From: Pseudomonadota bacterium
Lineage (GTDB): Bacteria > Pseudomonadota > Gammaproteobacteria > Burkholderiales > Burkholderiaceae_C
Direction: 5' to 3'
DNA: 64,000 nucleotides
NCBI GenBank assembly: GCA_021808445.1
Contig: JAKBBP010000001.1
Coordinates: 124,001-188,000, forward strand
In this document: positions 7,940-16,755 of the stretch, piece after piece
How the letters are laid out: each line of letters opens with the position of its first letter
Position numbering within the stretch: position 1 is the stretch's first letter
Made by a program: the position numbers and the translations under genes
Notes under the pieces: generated by a model
Database searches by the model: none
Seen by the model: the letters and a program-made list of their open reading frames with translations, nothing else
Told to the model about the DNA's origin: nothing

Positions 7940-9772
7940 ATGCCGATCCACGACCCGCGACCACGATCCTCCGTGCCGCGATGCGCCCGCGCATCGCGCA
8001 GCGCGCGTCGGGCAGGGTGGGTGCTGGGGATCGTGCTGCTGTGCCCAGGCCTTGCCAGCGCGGCGCTTTCCGCGCCGCCGCGCGCAGCCTCGGCACCCCG
8101 GGCGAGTTCCTACGTGGTGGACATCGAGGCACCGAAGGAGCTGCGCGATGCGCTGCGGCGGGGGCTGGACCTGGAGCGGTGGAAGGACTACGGGGACCTG
8201 CGCCAGGAGCAATTGCGCTCCCTGGTCGAGGAGGCGCCCGCGCAGGCCCGCGAGGTGCTGGAGGCCCTGGGCTATTTTTCACCCCATGTCGAGGTACGCC
8301 TGGACTCCGCGCGGCGGCCATGGCGCGTGCTGCTGCGGGTCGAGCCCGGCGAGCCCAGCCGGGTGGTCGCGGTGCGGCTGAAGGTATTCGGGCCCGATGG
8401 GCGCCCGGTGCCGGCGCTGCAGTCCGAGCTGCTGCGGCACTGGAGCCTGGGCGACGGCAGGGTGTTCGACAGCGGGAGCTGGCAGGCCGCCAAGAGCGAC
8501 GCCTTGCTGCGGCTGAGCACGCGGCGCTATGCGGCGGCGCGCATCGTCGCGAGCCGCGCGCTGGTGGATCCAGCGCGCCACGCGGCGCGTCTGTCGGTGG
8601 AATTCGACACCGGTCCCGATTTCCGCTTCGGCCCGATGACGGTGCAGGGACTGCGACGCTATCCCGAGTCCGTGGTGCGCAATCTGGCCCCATGGTCCCA
8701 GGGCGATCCTTATTCGCAGGAACAGCTGCTGCAGCTGCAGCAGCGCCTGCAGGACACCCGCTATTTTCGCAGCGCCACCGTCGCGGCTCCCTTGTCGGAT
8801 GCGCATGGCGACCGGCTTCCGGTGGCCGTGAGCCTGATCGAGCAGCGCCCCCAGCGCCTGGGATTCGGCGTCGGCTACAGCAGCAACACCGGTGCGCGCA
8901 CCCAGGTGGACTACGGCAACCTGGATCTGTTCGACCGCGCCCTGCGCCTGAGCAGCTCGGTCAAGCTGGAGACCCTGCAGCAAAGCCTGGGTGCCACGCT
9001 GCAGTTCCCGCGACGCCACGACGGCTCGAGCTACAGCATCGACGCCCAGGTGCTGCATGCGGACATCCAGGGCCTGACCACGCGCAGCCAGAGCCTGGGG
9101 CTGCAGCGCCGCCGCAGCGATGGGCCCATCCAGACCATCCAGTCGCTGCAGTTCCTCAATGAGCAGCAGCAGCTCACCGGCGGTCCGGCGTCGTCGAGCA
9201 TGGCGCTGATGCCCGGCTACACGTGGACACGCAGGCGCCTGGACAGCCCGCTCGATCCCACGAGCGGCAACCTGCTGAGCGCGCAGATCAGCGGCGGAGC
9301 CCGCGCGCTGTTGTCGGACCAGAATTTCCTGCGCCTGTACGTGCATGGTCTGCAGTACCTGCCCCTGGGTCCGAACGACGAGTTGATCCTGCGCGGCGAG
9401 CTGGGCCAGGTGCTGAGCCCGTCAGCCAGCGGAATCCCGCAGCAGGAGCTGTTTCGCGCCGGAGGCATCGGCTCGGTGCGGGGCTATCCCTATCAGAGCC
9501 TGGGCGTGGTGCAGGATGGAGCGGTGGTCGGGGGGCGTGCCTTGTTCACGGCCGGCGTCGAGGGCGTGCACTGGGTGCTGCCGCGCTGGGGCGCCGCCGT
9601 GTTCGTCGATGCTGGAAACGCGGCGGACAGCTTTCACAGCCTGCATCCCGTGCTGGGCTATGGCGTGGGCCTGCGCTGGCGCAGCCCGGTGGGCCTGGTC
9701 AGCGTCAACCTGGCGCATGGGCGGGCCATCGGGTCGACCCGCATCGAATTCCATGCCGGCGTGAGCTTCTGA
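7940..9772 (+). CDS. tamA: Autotransporter assembly outer-membrane protein TamA
   Basis: 610-residue Omp85-family outer-membrane barrel with N-terminal POTRA domains. It works with TamB in outer-membrane protein assembly and envelope lipid homeostasis. A signal peptide is visible (basic start, then GWVLGIVLLCPGLASA). The barrel ends in a typical aromatic C-terminus (EFHAGVSF). The barrel motif RGYPYQSLG (the Omp85 VRGY signature) lies at about residue 515. Start chosen at the ATG at 7940; the frame is open back to 7877, but a start there would put a long hydrophilic leader before the signal peptide. The stop overlaps the tamB ATG (TGATG). Confidence 0.92.
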   Translation: MPIHDPRPRSSVPRCARASRSARRAGWVLGIVLLCPGLASAALSAPPRAASAPRASSYVVDIEAPKELRDALRRGLDLERWKDYGDLRQEQLRSLVEEAPAQAREVLEALGYFSPHVEVRLDSARRPWRVLLRVEPGEPSRVVAVRLKVFGPDGRPVPALQSELLRHWSLGDGRVFDSGSWQAAKSDALLRLSTRRYAAARIVASRALVDPARHAARLSVEFDTGPDFRFGPMTVQGLRRYPESVVRNLAPWSQGDPYSQEQLLQLQQRLQDTRYFRSATVAAPLSDAHGDRLPVAVSLIEQRPQRLGFGVGYSSNTGARTQVDYGNLDLFDRALRLSSSVKLETLQQSLGATLQFPRRHDGSSYSIDAQVLHADIQGLTTRSQSLGLQRRRSDGPIQTIQSLQFLNEQQQLTGGPASSSMALMPGYTWTRRRLDSPLDPTSGNLLSAQISGGARALLSDQNFLRLYVHGLQYLPLGPNDELILRGELGQVLSPSASGIPQQELFRAGGIGSVRGYPYQSLGVVQDGAVVGGRALFTAGVEGVHWVLPRWGAAVFVDAGNAADSFHSLHPVLGYGVGLRWRSPVGLVSVNLAHGRAIGSTRIEFHAGVSF

Positions 9773-12700
9773 TGGCACGAAGCGCCGAGTCCCCTTCATC
9801 CGGCGACCGCAGGCGGTCTCGCAAGGGGCGCTTTTGGCTGCCTGGTGTGGTGGCGGCCCTGCTGCTGCTCGTCGGCCTGGCTGCCGCGCTGGCATGGCTG
9901 GGCAGCGTGGACGGACTTCGCTGGCTGGGCGCACGCGCTGGCGTGCGCATGCAGGGTGTGCAGGGAAGCGCCTGGAGTACCCTGCGCGTGTCGCGCCTGC
10001 AGTGGAGCCGCGGCGCCGCCCGGGTGGATGCCCGCAACCTCGTGCTGCGCTGGCGCCCGGCGGATCTGCTGCACCTGGCACCCATCCTGCATGTGGTCGA
10101 GCTTTCGGCCGCCGAGCTCGATGTGCAACAGGGGCCGTCCCAGGGCTCCGCGGGGCCGCCGCGCCTGGCGGCGGACCTGGTGCCCCCGATGGCCCTTCGG
10201 GTGGATCGGCTGCAGGTGCGGCAGCTGCGCTGGCGCCGCAGCGCGCAGACCCGGTGGCTGGATCTGGGCTCCGTGCAGGCACGCCTGTCGGGCGACACCG
10301 TGGCGTGGAAGGCGGCGACGGATTGCAATGCTCCCTGGGGCAGCCTGCGCGCACGCGCGCACATCGCCGCGCGACCACCGTTCACGCTGCGCGGCTCCCT
10401 GGGGGCGGAGCTCTCGCCCGGGGGCCGGGAGCTTCGCCTGGACGCTCTGGTCTCGGGGACCCTGCAGAGCCCGCGCCTGGACGCGACCGTGCGAGCCGTC
10501 CAGGCACGAGCCGTGGTGCGCGCCGAGTTCCATCCTTTCCAGGCCGATTGGCTGGGCCCCGGCAGCGTCGAGCTGCGAGGCCTGGATCCGAAGCGCATCG
10601 ATCCCGCCTGGCCCCGGGCCGATCTCAGCCTCCACGCGCGCTTGCAGGGCGCCCCGGAGCAAGGCCTGCGCGGCGAGCTGAACCTGCACAACACCTTGCC
10701 GGGCAGCATCGACGCGGGCCGCCTTCCCCTGGTGGGCGCGAGCTCCAGCCTGGTCCTGCAAGGCGGCGTGTTGCGCACGCGGGACCTGCACGTGGCCCTG
10801 GCTGGCGGCGCCAGCCTGGACGGCAGCCTTGCATGGCCGCTGAAGGGCAGCGCCACGGTCGATCTGCAGGCCCGCGCGCTGGACCTGCATGCGCTGCTTG
10901 CCCGCCTGGTGAGCACGCGGCTGCAGGGCCGCCTGCAGGCCACGCTGGGCGCGCGGGCGCAGAGCTTGTCCGCCTCGCTGAGCCAGCCAGGCTGGAAGGC
11001 CCAGCTGCAGGCGCGGCGCGCAGGCGCGCGCATCGAGCTGGATCGCGTACTGCTGCTGGCCCAGGGAGCCGAACTGCGCCTGCGCGGTCGGCTGGACCCG
11101 GCCGCGGGCAAGGCCTTTTCCGTGCAGGCCGGCCTGCGAGACTTCGATCCCCGGCGCTTCGGCGACTGGCCGCGGGCGCAACTCAACCTGCAGTTGCAGG
11201 CGCATGGTGAGCTGGCCACGCCGAGGGCCCGCGTGGACCTGGAGCTGCAGCCCAGTCGATGGCGCGGGCAAGTGCTCGAAGGCCGTGCCAGCGGCTGGGT
11301 GGGGCCGGGCACCGTGCGCGAGCTGCAGGCGCGCCTGCGCCTGGGGGCCAACCAGCTTCAGGCGCAGGGCAGTTTCGGCGAGCCGGGGGACCGCCTGCGC
11401 GTGGACTTGCGGGCACCCGCGCTGGGCCAGCTCGGCGAGGGCTGGGGCGGCAGCGCGCAGGCCCGTGGCACCCTGCGCGGAAGCCTGTCCGCTCCCAGCG
11501 GCCAGATCGAGCTTCACGCACGCGCATTGCGGGGGCCGAAGGGCCTGCGTCTGGGGCGCCTGGACCTGGATGCCCGGCTCAGGCAAGGATTGCAGGGCCC
11601 GCTGCGGGTGCAGGCCACGGGGAGCGGGTTGCAAGTGGCCGGCCAGTCCCTGCACGAGCTGGCGCTGCAGTTGCGGGGCACGCTGCGCGCGCACACGCTG
11701 AGCCTGCAGGTGGTGGCGCCTGCGCGTCTGCGCCTGCGCGCCACCGCGCAGGGCTCGTGGCGGCCCGCGACGGGCTGGGTGGGACACATCGACACCCTGG
11801 ACAACTCCGGCTCGGTACCGCTGCGCCTGCTGGCACCGGCCGCGCTGCGCGTGGGCAGGCACGGCAGCTTCTCCCTGGAGCATGTCCGGCTGCGCAGCGC
11901 GGGTGGCAGCCTGGACCTGCGCAGCCTGCGGCACGATGCGACGTCCTGGTCGGGCAGCGCGAGCGCCAGCCAGATCGACCCGGTGTATTGGGCACGCCTG
12001 GTCGGCGCGAGACTGCACGGACTGCGCTCGGACCTGCGCCTGTCGGCACGGTGGGAGCTGCGGGCAAGCCCTGCCATGAGCCTGCAGCTGGAGATCCAGC
12101 GCAGCGGCGGCGACCTCGTGCTGCCGGCTGGAGCGGGCCTGCCCCTGGGCCTGTCCCGCCTGGACCTGCGGGTGGACGCCGGCGCAGGCGCCCTGCATGC
12201 GGCACTGGAGGCCGCGGGAGCCCGGCTGGGCAGCCTGCGGGCGAGCGCGCGCCTGGGGCTGCTGGATGGGCCCCAGGGCTGGCGAGTCGACCCGCATGCG
12301 CCACTGGTCGGCCAGGCGCGTCTGGACATGCCCGATCTGTCCTGGGTCTCGGGCTGGCTGCCCCAAGGGGCACGGGTGGCGGGGGCGTTGCGCGCGCGGC
12401 TGCAGGCCACGGGAACCCCGGCCGCGCCGCGCTTGCAGGGCAGCCTGGCCGGGCACTCGCTGGCGCTGGCGCTGCCCGGCCCGGGGCTGGACCTGCGGGC
12501 AGGCACGATCGATGCCTTGTTCGATGGCGACAGCCTGCAGTTGCGTTCGCTGGTGGTGCACGACGCCTCCGGGCGCGGGACCCTGCGGGCAAGCGGACAC
12601 ATGGAGCTGGCGGACGGGCGACCCGGCGGCAGCGTGGAGCTGAGCCTGGACAAGTTGCAGGCGCTGGACCGCCCTGGGCGCCAGGTCGAGCTCAGTGGCA

Positions 12701-13572
12701 GCGGCAAGCTGCGCGCGGATCAAGGCCGGCTCGCGCTCGACGCCGCGCTGCGCGTGGACAAGGCCGACATCGAACTGGCCAGCGCGGACATGCCTCGGCT
12801 GGCGCCGGACGTCGTGGTGCAGGGGCGCGCGAAGCACGCGCCTGCCGGAACGGCCCCGATCCCGGTGCGCGCGAAGGTCCACGTGGACCTGGGGCACGCG
12901 TTCCATCTCCGCGGATACGGGGTGGATGCCAGCCTGGGAGGCGCGCTGCTGCTGCGCGCCGAACCGGGGCAGGCACTGGCCGCCGAGGGCAGCGTGAGCG
13001 TGCGCAGCGGAAGCTACTCGGCCTACGGCCAGCAGCTGACGCTGGTGGCCGACAGCAGCGTCAATTTCTCGGGCCCGGTCGACAATCCGGGGCTGAACCT
13101 GGCGGCCCAGCGCGAGAACCTTCCGGTGCACGTGGGCGTGCGGGTCACGGGCACGCTGCGCGCGCCGAAGGTGAGCCTGAACTCCGATCCGCCGATGTCC
13201 AATGGCGCCATCCTCTCGTGGCTGATCCTCGGCCAGGACCCGAGCACCGTGGGCAGCGACCAGAGCGCGCTGCTGCAGACCGCGGCGGCGGCACTGCTTT
13301 CCAGCGGACAGGGAGTGCCCCTGACCAGCCGCGTGGCGGGAGCGCTTGGCCTGGACCGCCTCACGCTGAGTGGCCAGGGCGGGCTGCAGAACAGCGTGCT
13401 GACCCTGGGCAAGAAACTGAGTTCGCGCCTGTCGGTCAGCGTCGAGCAGGGCCTGGCCGCCACAGGCAGCCTGTTCAACGTGCGCTACACCTTCACGCAC
13501 CGGCTGTCGTTGCGCCTGCAGTCAGGCCTGGACAACGCCGTGGATCTGTTCTACACGTTTCACTTCGACTGA
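9772..13572 (+). CDS. tamB: Translocation and assembly module inner-membrane protein TamB
   Basis: 1266-residue TamB/YtfN-family protein. One N-terminal membrane anchor (PGVVAALLLLVGLAAALAWL, about residues 25-45) is followed by a very long repetitive beta-rich region that forms a groove bridging the periplasm. The C-terminal DUF490 domain has the conserved SVRSGSYSAYGQQL and GAILSWLILGQDPS segments and ends near the outer membrane. It partners TamA and is translationally coupled to it by a one-base overlap. Length agrees with the family. Confidence 0.92.
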   Translation: MARSAESPSSGDRRRSRKGRFWLPGVVAALLLLVGLAAALAWLGSVDGLRWLGARAGVRMQGVQGSAWSTLRVSRLQWSRGAARVDARNLVLRWRPADLLHLAPILHVVELSAAELDVQQGPSQGSAGPPRLAADLVPPMALRVDRLQVRQLRWRRSAQTRWLDLGSVQARLSGDTVAWKAATDCNAPWGSLRARAHIAARPPFTLRGSLGAELSPGGRELRLDALVSGTLQSPRLDATVRAVQARAVVRAEFHPFQADWLGPGSVELRGLDPKRIDPAWPRADLSLHARLQGAPEQGLRGELNLHNTLPGSIDAGRLPLVGASSSLVLQGGVLRTRDLHVALAGGASLDGSLAWPLKGSATVDLQARALDLHALLARLVSTRLQGRLQATLGARAQSLSASLSQPGWKAQLQARRAGARIELDRVLLLAQGAELRLRGRLDPAAGKAFSVQAGLRDFDPRRFGDWPRAQLNLQLQAHGELATPRARVDLELQPSRWRGQVLEGRASGWVGPGTVRELQARLRLGANQLQAQGSFGEPGDRLRVDLRAPALGQLGEGWGGSAQARGTLRGSLSAPSGQIELHARALRGPKGLRLGRLDLDARLRQGLQGPLRVQATGSGLQVAGQSLHELALQLRGTLRAHTLSLQVVAPARLRLRATAQGSWRPATGWVGHIDTLDNSGSVPLRLLAPAALRVGRHGSFSLEHVRLRSAGGSLDLRSLRHDATSWSGSASASQIDPVYWARLVGARLHGLRSDLRLSARWELRASPAMSLQLEIQRSGGDLVLPAGAGLPLGLSRLDLRVDAGAGALHAALEAAGARLGSLRASARLGLLDGPQGWRVDPHAPLVGQARLDMPDLSWVSGWLPQGARVAGALRARLQATGTPAAPRLQGSLAGHSLALALPGPGLDLRAGTIDALFDGDSLQLRSLVVHDASGRGTLRASGHMELADGRPGGSVELSLDKLQALDRPGRQVELSGSGKLRADQGRLALDAALRVDKADIELASADMPRLAPDVVVQGRAKHAPAGTAPIPVRAKVHVDLGHAFHLRGYGVDASLGGALLLRAEPGQALAAEGSVSVRSGSYSAYGQQLTLVADSSVNFSGPVDNPGLNLAAQRENLPVHVGVRVTGTLRAPKVSLNSDPPMSNGAILSWLILGQDPSTVGSDQSALLQTAAAALLSSGQGVPLTSRVAGALGLDRLTLSGQGGLQNSVLTLGKKLSSRLSVSVEQGLAATGSLFNVRYTFTHRLSLRLQSGLDNAVDLFYTFHFD

Positions 13573-13618
13573 AGCCCCGGGCTGCTGCAGGCCTGGACGT
13601 CCCGAGTCGGCGCAAGGC

Positions 13619-14128
13619 TCAGGGAAAGGCGGGAATGTCGGGGTCGACACCCTCGGGTTGGGCATCGGGGTGCTGGCTGCGCACCAGTTGCTCGATCTCG
13701 TCGACGCGGTGCGGATGCACATCGACCATCATCAGCAGCTTGCCGGCTTCGATGGCCTGCTCGTAGGGGCGCAGTTTCGGGCTGTCCACGCTGACGCCGA
13801 TCATGCTGCTCACCCAGGCACCGACCGCGCTGCCGGCCACGGCCAGGCTGAGCACGATGGCCCCCGCGGACACCACGGCGGCACCGGGCACCGCGATCAC
13901 CACCAGCCCGGCCAGCGTGCCGGTGACGCCCCCGAGCCCGAGCCCGCGCTCGATGGCCGGGATCAGGTCGCTTTTCTCGGCCAGTCCGGCCTCGGGCAGG
14001 TTGCCCAGCGCGGTGCCCTCGCGCGCCACGACGTGGATGGACTTTTCCGGGATGCGTGCCACCAGCAGTTCGTCGACGATGGCGGATGCGGTGAAAACGT
14101 CCGGAACCAGGAAGTACAGGCGGCGCAT
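13619..14128 (-). CDS. DUF1269 small membrane protein
   Basis: 169-residue protein of the DUF1269 kind. It begins MRRLYFLVPDVFTASAIVDELL, followed by the usual HVVAREGTALGNLPEAGLAEKSD. A glycine-rich hydrophobic double segment lies at about residues 85-125, and the end contains the EQAIEAGKLLMMVDV and DPDIPAFP pieces. The N-terminal part looks like a small alpha/beta domain resembling general-stress or flotillin-like sensors. It is probably an inner-membrane protein of unknown function. It lies 58 bp downstream of the aminotransferase on the same strand and is convergent with tamB. Confidence 0.82.
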   Translation of the reverse strand: MRRLYFLVPDVFTASAIVDELLVARIPEKSIHVVAREGTALGNLPEAGLAEKSDLIPAIERGLGLGGVTGTLAGLVVIAVPGAAVVSAGAIVLSLAVAGSAVGAWVSSMIGVSVDSPKLRPYEQAIEAGKLLMMVDVHPHRVDEIEQLVRSQHPDAQPEGVDPDIPAFP

Positions 14129-14186
14129 GGGAGGCTCCTTGGGCGGGGGAGGTCGGTGGCCCGGCGGGGGTCCGCGGCGGCCCGGC

Positions 14187-15551
14187 TCAGCGCGTCTCCC
14201 GCAGCGCGCTGCGCAGTGTCTCGGCGAGCTGGTCGACCTGCGCGCGTTCGATGATCAGCGGAGGCGACAGCGCGATCGTGTCTCCGGTATAGCGCACCAG
14301 CGCGCCGAGCGCAAAGCAGCGCGCGAACACCTCCTGCCCGCGCAGCCCGGCGCCGTCGGAACGGGGATGCAGCTCCACGGCCCCCATGAGGCCGATGTTG
14401 CGGATGTCGCGCACGTGCGGGGCGTCGCGCAACGCGTGCAGTGCCTGCTCGAAGTAGCTGTCCAGGCCGTCGCGGCGCACGCGCTCCAGCAATCCCTCCT
14501 CGGCATACAGGCGCTGGGTGGCCAGCGTGGCGGCCGCCGCCAGGGGGTGCCCGGAGTAGGTGTAGCCGTGGGGCAGCTCGATGGCGCCCTGCGCGGCGGC
14601 GTCCAGCACGGTGTCGACCAGGTCCTCGCGCACGAACACCGCGCCCAGCGGCACCGTGCCGTTGTTGACCGCCTTGGCGGTGACCAGGATGTCGGGAAGG
14701 ACGCCCAGCGCCTGCGCCGCGAAGGGCGCCCCCAGGCGGCCGTAGCCCGTGATCACCTCGTCGAACACCAGCAGCAGGCCGTGCTTGTCGCACAGCGCGC
14801 GCAGTCGCTGCAGGTAGCCCTGGGGCGGCACCAGCACGCCGGTGGAGCCGGCCACGGGCTCGACGATCACCGCGGCGATGTTCGAGGCATCGTGAAGCTG
14901 CACGATGCGCTCGAGCTCGTCGGCCAGGTGCGCCCCCCAGGCCGGCTGTCCGCGCGAGAAGCCCTGGTGCTCGAGATCGTGGGTATGGGGCAGGTGGTCC
15001 ACGTGCGGCAGCAGCGCGCCATGGAACACCTTGCGGTTGCCGGGAATGCCGCCTACCGAGATGCCGCCGAATCCCACGCCGTGGTAGCCGCGCTCACGCC
15101 CGATGAACACGGTGCGCTGGCCCTGCCCGCGAGCGCGGTGGTAGGCCAGCGCGATCTTCAGCGCGGTGTCCACGCTCTCCGAGCCGGAGTTGGTGAAGAA
15201 CACGCGCTTGAGCCGCCCCGGCGCGATGTCGGCCAGCACCTGCGCGGCTTCGAACTCCAGCGGATGCCCGAGCTGGAAGGAGGGCGCGTAGTCCATGCGC
15301 GCCGCCTGCTCCTGGATGGCGCGGGTGATGGGCTCGCGGCAGTGGCCGGCGTTCACGCACCACAGTCCCGCCGCTCCGTCCAGGATCTGGCGGCCGTCGT
15401 CGCTGCGGTAGTGCATGCCACTGGCCTGCACCAGCATGCGAGGCGCGCTCTTGAAGGCGCGGTTGGCGGTGAAGGGCATCCACAGCGCCTGCATCGGCGC
15501 CGCCGCGGGGGACGGGGAGGGGCGGGTCTGGGAATTCTCGCGTGCATTCAT
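14187..15551 (-). CDS. Class III omega-amino acid--pyruvate aminotransferase
   Basis: 454-residue PLP-dependent transaminase of the beta-alanine/omega-amino acid:pyruvate group. It starts at MNAREN; the frame runs much further upstream, but only through the opposite-strand molybdopterin gene. Landmarks: MPFTANRAFKSAPRML near the start, TNSGSESVDTALKIALAYHRARGQG, FDEVITGYGRLG, and the PLP lysine in LVTAKAVNNGTVPLGAV. The likely reaction is beta-alanine (or another omega-amino acid) plus pyruvate to malonate semialdehyde plus alanine. No malonate-semialdehyde dehydrogenase gene is adjacent, so the substrate is uncertain. Confidence 0.88.
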   Translation of the reverse strand: MNARENSQTRPSPSPAAAPMQALWMPFTANRAFKSAPRMLVQASGMHYRSDDGRQILDGAAGLWCVNAGHCREPITRAIQEQAARMDYAPSFQLGHPLEFEAAQVLADIAPGRLKRVFFTNSGSESVDTALKIALAYHRARGQGQRTVFIGRERGYHGVGFGGISVGGIPGNRKVFHGALLPHVDHLPHTHDLEHQGFSRGQPAWGAHLADELERIVQLHDASNIAAVIVEPVAGSTGVLVPPQGYLQRLRALCDKHGLLLVFDEVITGYGRLGAPFAAQALGVLPDILVTAKAVNNGTVPLGAVFVREDLVDTVLDAAAQGAIELPHGYTYSGHPLAAAATLATQRLYAEEGLLERVRRDGLDSYFEQALHALRDAPHVRDIRNIGLMGAVELHPRSDGAGLRGQEVFARCFALGALVRYTGDTIALSPPLIIERAQVDQLAETLRSALRETR

Positions 15552-15677
15552 GGTGGTTTCCTCGGAATGCGGAACAATGTACGGCATTGACTTGGCCCTG
15601 GCGGGCATGCCGGATTGCCGGACTTGCGCTGCCAGATCGTTCCGTTCACTTGCGCCTCTTTCGCGCCTCTTCCGCTC

Positions 15678-16463
15678 ATGGCCCTGGGTCTGTACATCAT
15701 CGGTGACGAAATCCTGTCCGGCAAGCGGCAGGACAAGCATTTTTCCCGCGTGCAGCAATTGCTGGCCGCGCGTGGCATGCAACTGCAGTGGGCGCAGTAC
15801 CTGGGCGACGATGCCCAGGTGCTGCGCGAGTCCCTGCGCGCCAGTTTCGAGCGTGGGGACACCGTGCTGAGCTGCGGGGGGATCGGCGCCACGCCGGACG
15901 ACCACACCCGGGCAGCCGCGGCCGCCGCGCTCGGACTGCCGCTGGAACTGCATCCCGAGGCGGTCGCGCTGATTCGCCAGCGCATCCAGACGGCCTCGCT
16001 GGGGGACCCCGACTCCGCGGCCAACCAGCAGCGCCTGCAGATGGGCAACTTTCCCCAGGGCGCGCAGATCATCCCCAACCCCTACAACCAGATCCCGGGC
16101 TTCTTTGTTCGCGAACACTACTTCGTGCCTGGCTTCCCGGTGATGGCCTGGCCGATGATCGAGTGGGTGCTGGACACGCGGCTGAAGCACCTGCATCGCC
16201 CGGCCGGATACCTGGAGCGCGGCCTGATCGTGCAGGGCGCGATGGAATCCGAGCTCACCCCGCTGATGCAGCGCATCGAGCTCGAGCACGCGCAGGTCAA
16301 GGTGTACAGCCTGCCCAGCGTGGACGACCCCCAATGGGGTCGGCATATCGAGATCGGCGTCAAGGGCGAGCCCCTGCGCGTGCAGGCGGCCTTCGACGCA
16401 CTGCGGCAGGGCCTGATCGCGCTCGGCGCGAATCTGCGCACCGAAACGGTGCGTTCCATCTGA
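15678..16463 (+). CDS. CinA-like molybdopterin-binding domain protein
   Basis: 261-residue protein of the MoaB/MogA-like competence-damage (CinA N-terminal) family. It begins MALGLYIIGDEILSGKRQDKHF, which is the family's start signature, with SCGGIGATPDDHTR as the molybdopterin-binding-type loop and NPYNQIPGF / VPGFPVMAWPMIEWVL further on. It lacks the C-terminal CinA deamidase domain. Start chosen at the ATG at 15678; the upstream extension to 15615 is not family-like. It is divergent from the aminotransferase. The first NtrC box of glnA begins three bases after its stop. The exact function is unknown. Confidence 0.85.
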   Translation: MALGLYIIGDEILSGKRQDKHFSRVQQLLAARGMQLQWAQYLGDDAQVLRESLRASFERGDTVLSCGGIGATPDDHTRAAAAAALGLPLELHPEAVALIRQRIQTASLGDPDSAANQQRLQMGNFPQGAQIIPNPYNQIPGFFVREHYFVPGFPVMAWPMIEWVLDTRLKHLHRPAGYLERGLIVQGAMESELTPLMQRIELEHAQVKVYSLPSVDDPQWGRHIEIGVKGEPLRVQAAFDALRQGLIALGANLRTETVRSI

Positions 16464-16465
16464 AA

Positions 16466-16502
16466 TGCACCTTGTTGGTGCTGCCGGCACCTCCACGGTG
16501 CG
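16466..16502 (+). promoter_or_regulatory. Tandem NtrC-binding boxes upstream of glnA
   Basis: Two copies of the NtrC (NR-I) dyad TGCACC-N5-GGTGCA lie in direct tandem. Box 1 at 16466-16482 reads TGCACC-TTGTT-GGTGCT. Box 2 at 16486-16502 reads GGCACC-TCCAC-GGTGCG. Their starts are 20 bp apart, close to two helical turns, so bound dimers would face the same side. They sit about 110-145 bp before the sigma-54 core, the usual enhancer distance. NtrC is encoded downstream in the same locus. Confidence 0.85.
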
Positions 16503-16611
16503 CGGCTGCGATCGCCGCAGCCGAAGGGCTCCCCTCGCGGCGCTCAAGCGTACCCATGCGCGCCGGACTTGCGCGCATGGGCGCCGGACGCGGTGCGAAA
16601 TCAGCGGGGCA

Positions 16612-16627
16612 TGGCATGGATTCTGCT
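16612..16627 (+). promoter_or_regulatory. Sigma-54 (-24/-12) promoter of glnA
   Basis: TGGCATG-GATT-CTGCT matches the sigma-54 consensus TGGCACG-N4-TTGCA with the invariant GG (16613-16614) and GC (16625-16626) at exact spacing. Only the sixth, twelfth and last positions differ. It lies 129 bp before the glnA start and downstream of two NtrC boxes. This is the standard arrangement for nitrogen-limited activation of glutamine synthetase. The rest of the 292-bp gap 16464-16755 shows no gene. Confidence 0.8.
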
Positions 16628-16755
16628 AGATTTGCGAGCAGGGTCGAGCGAGCCCGGGAGCATCCGCGTGGTCGGAGGTTCCGGTGGCTCTTGACCGGGC
16701 CGAAGCCGCGGGCCATTCCCCCCACACAACCGCACATCATTCTTGGAGAACTTGC

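Noticed and set aside
9796..13500. 1234-codon minus-strand open frame opposite tamB
   Set aside because: Low-complexity Gln/Ala/Arg translation antisense to tamB; no motifs.
14187..16547. Single 786-residue protein joining the aminotransferase to an upstream extension
   Set aside because: The extra N-terminal part is antisense to the CinA-like gene and lacks similarity; the natural start is at 15551.
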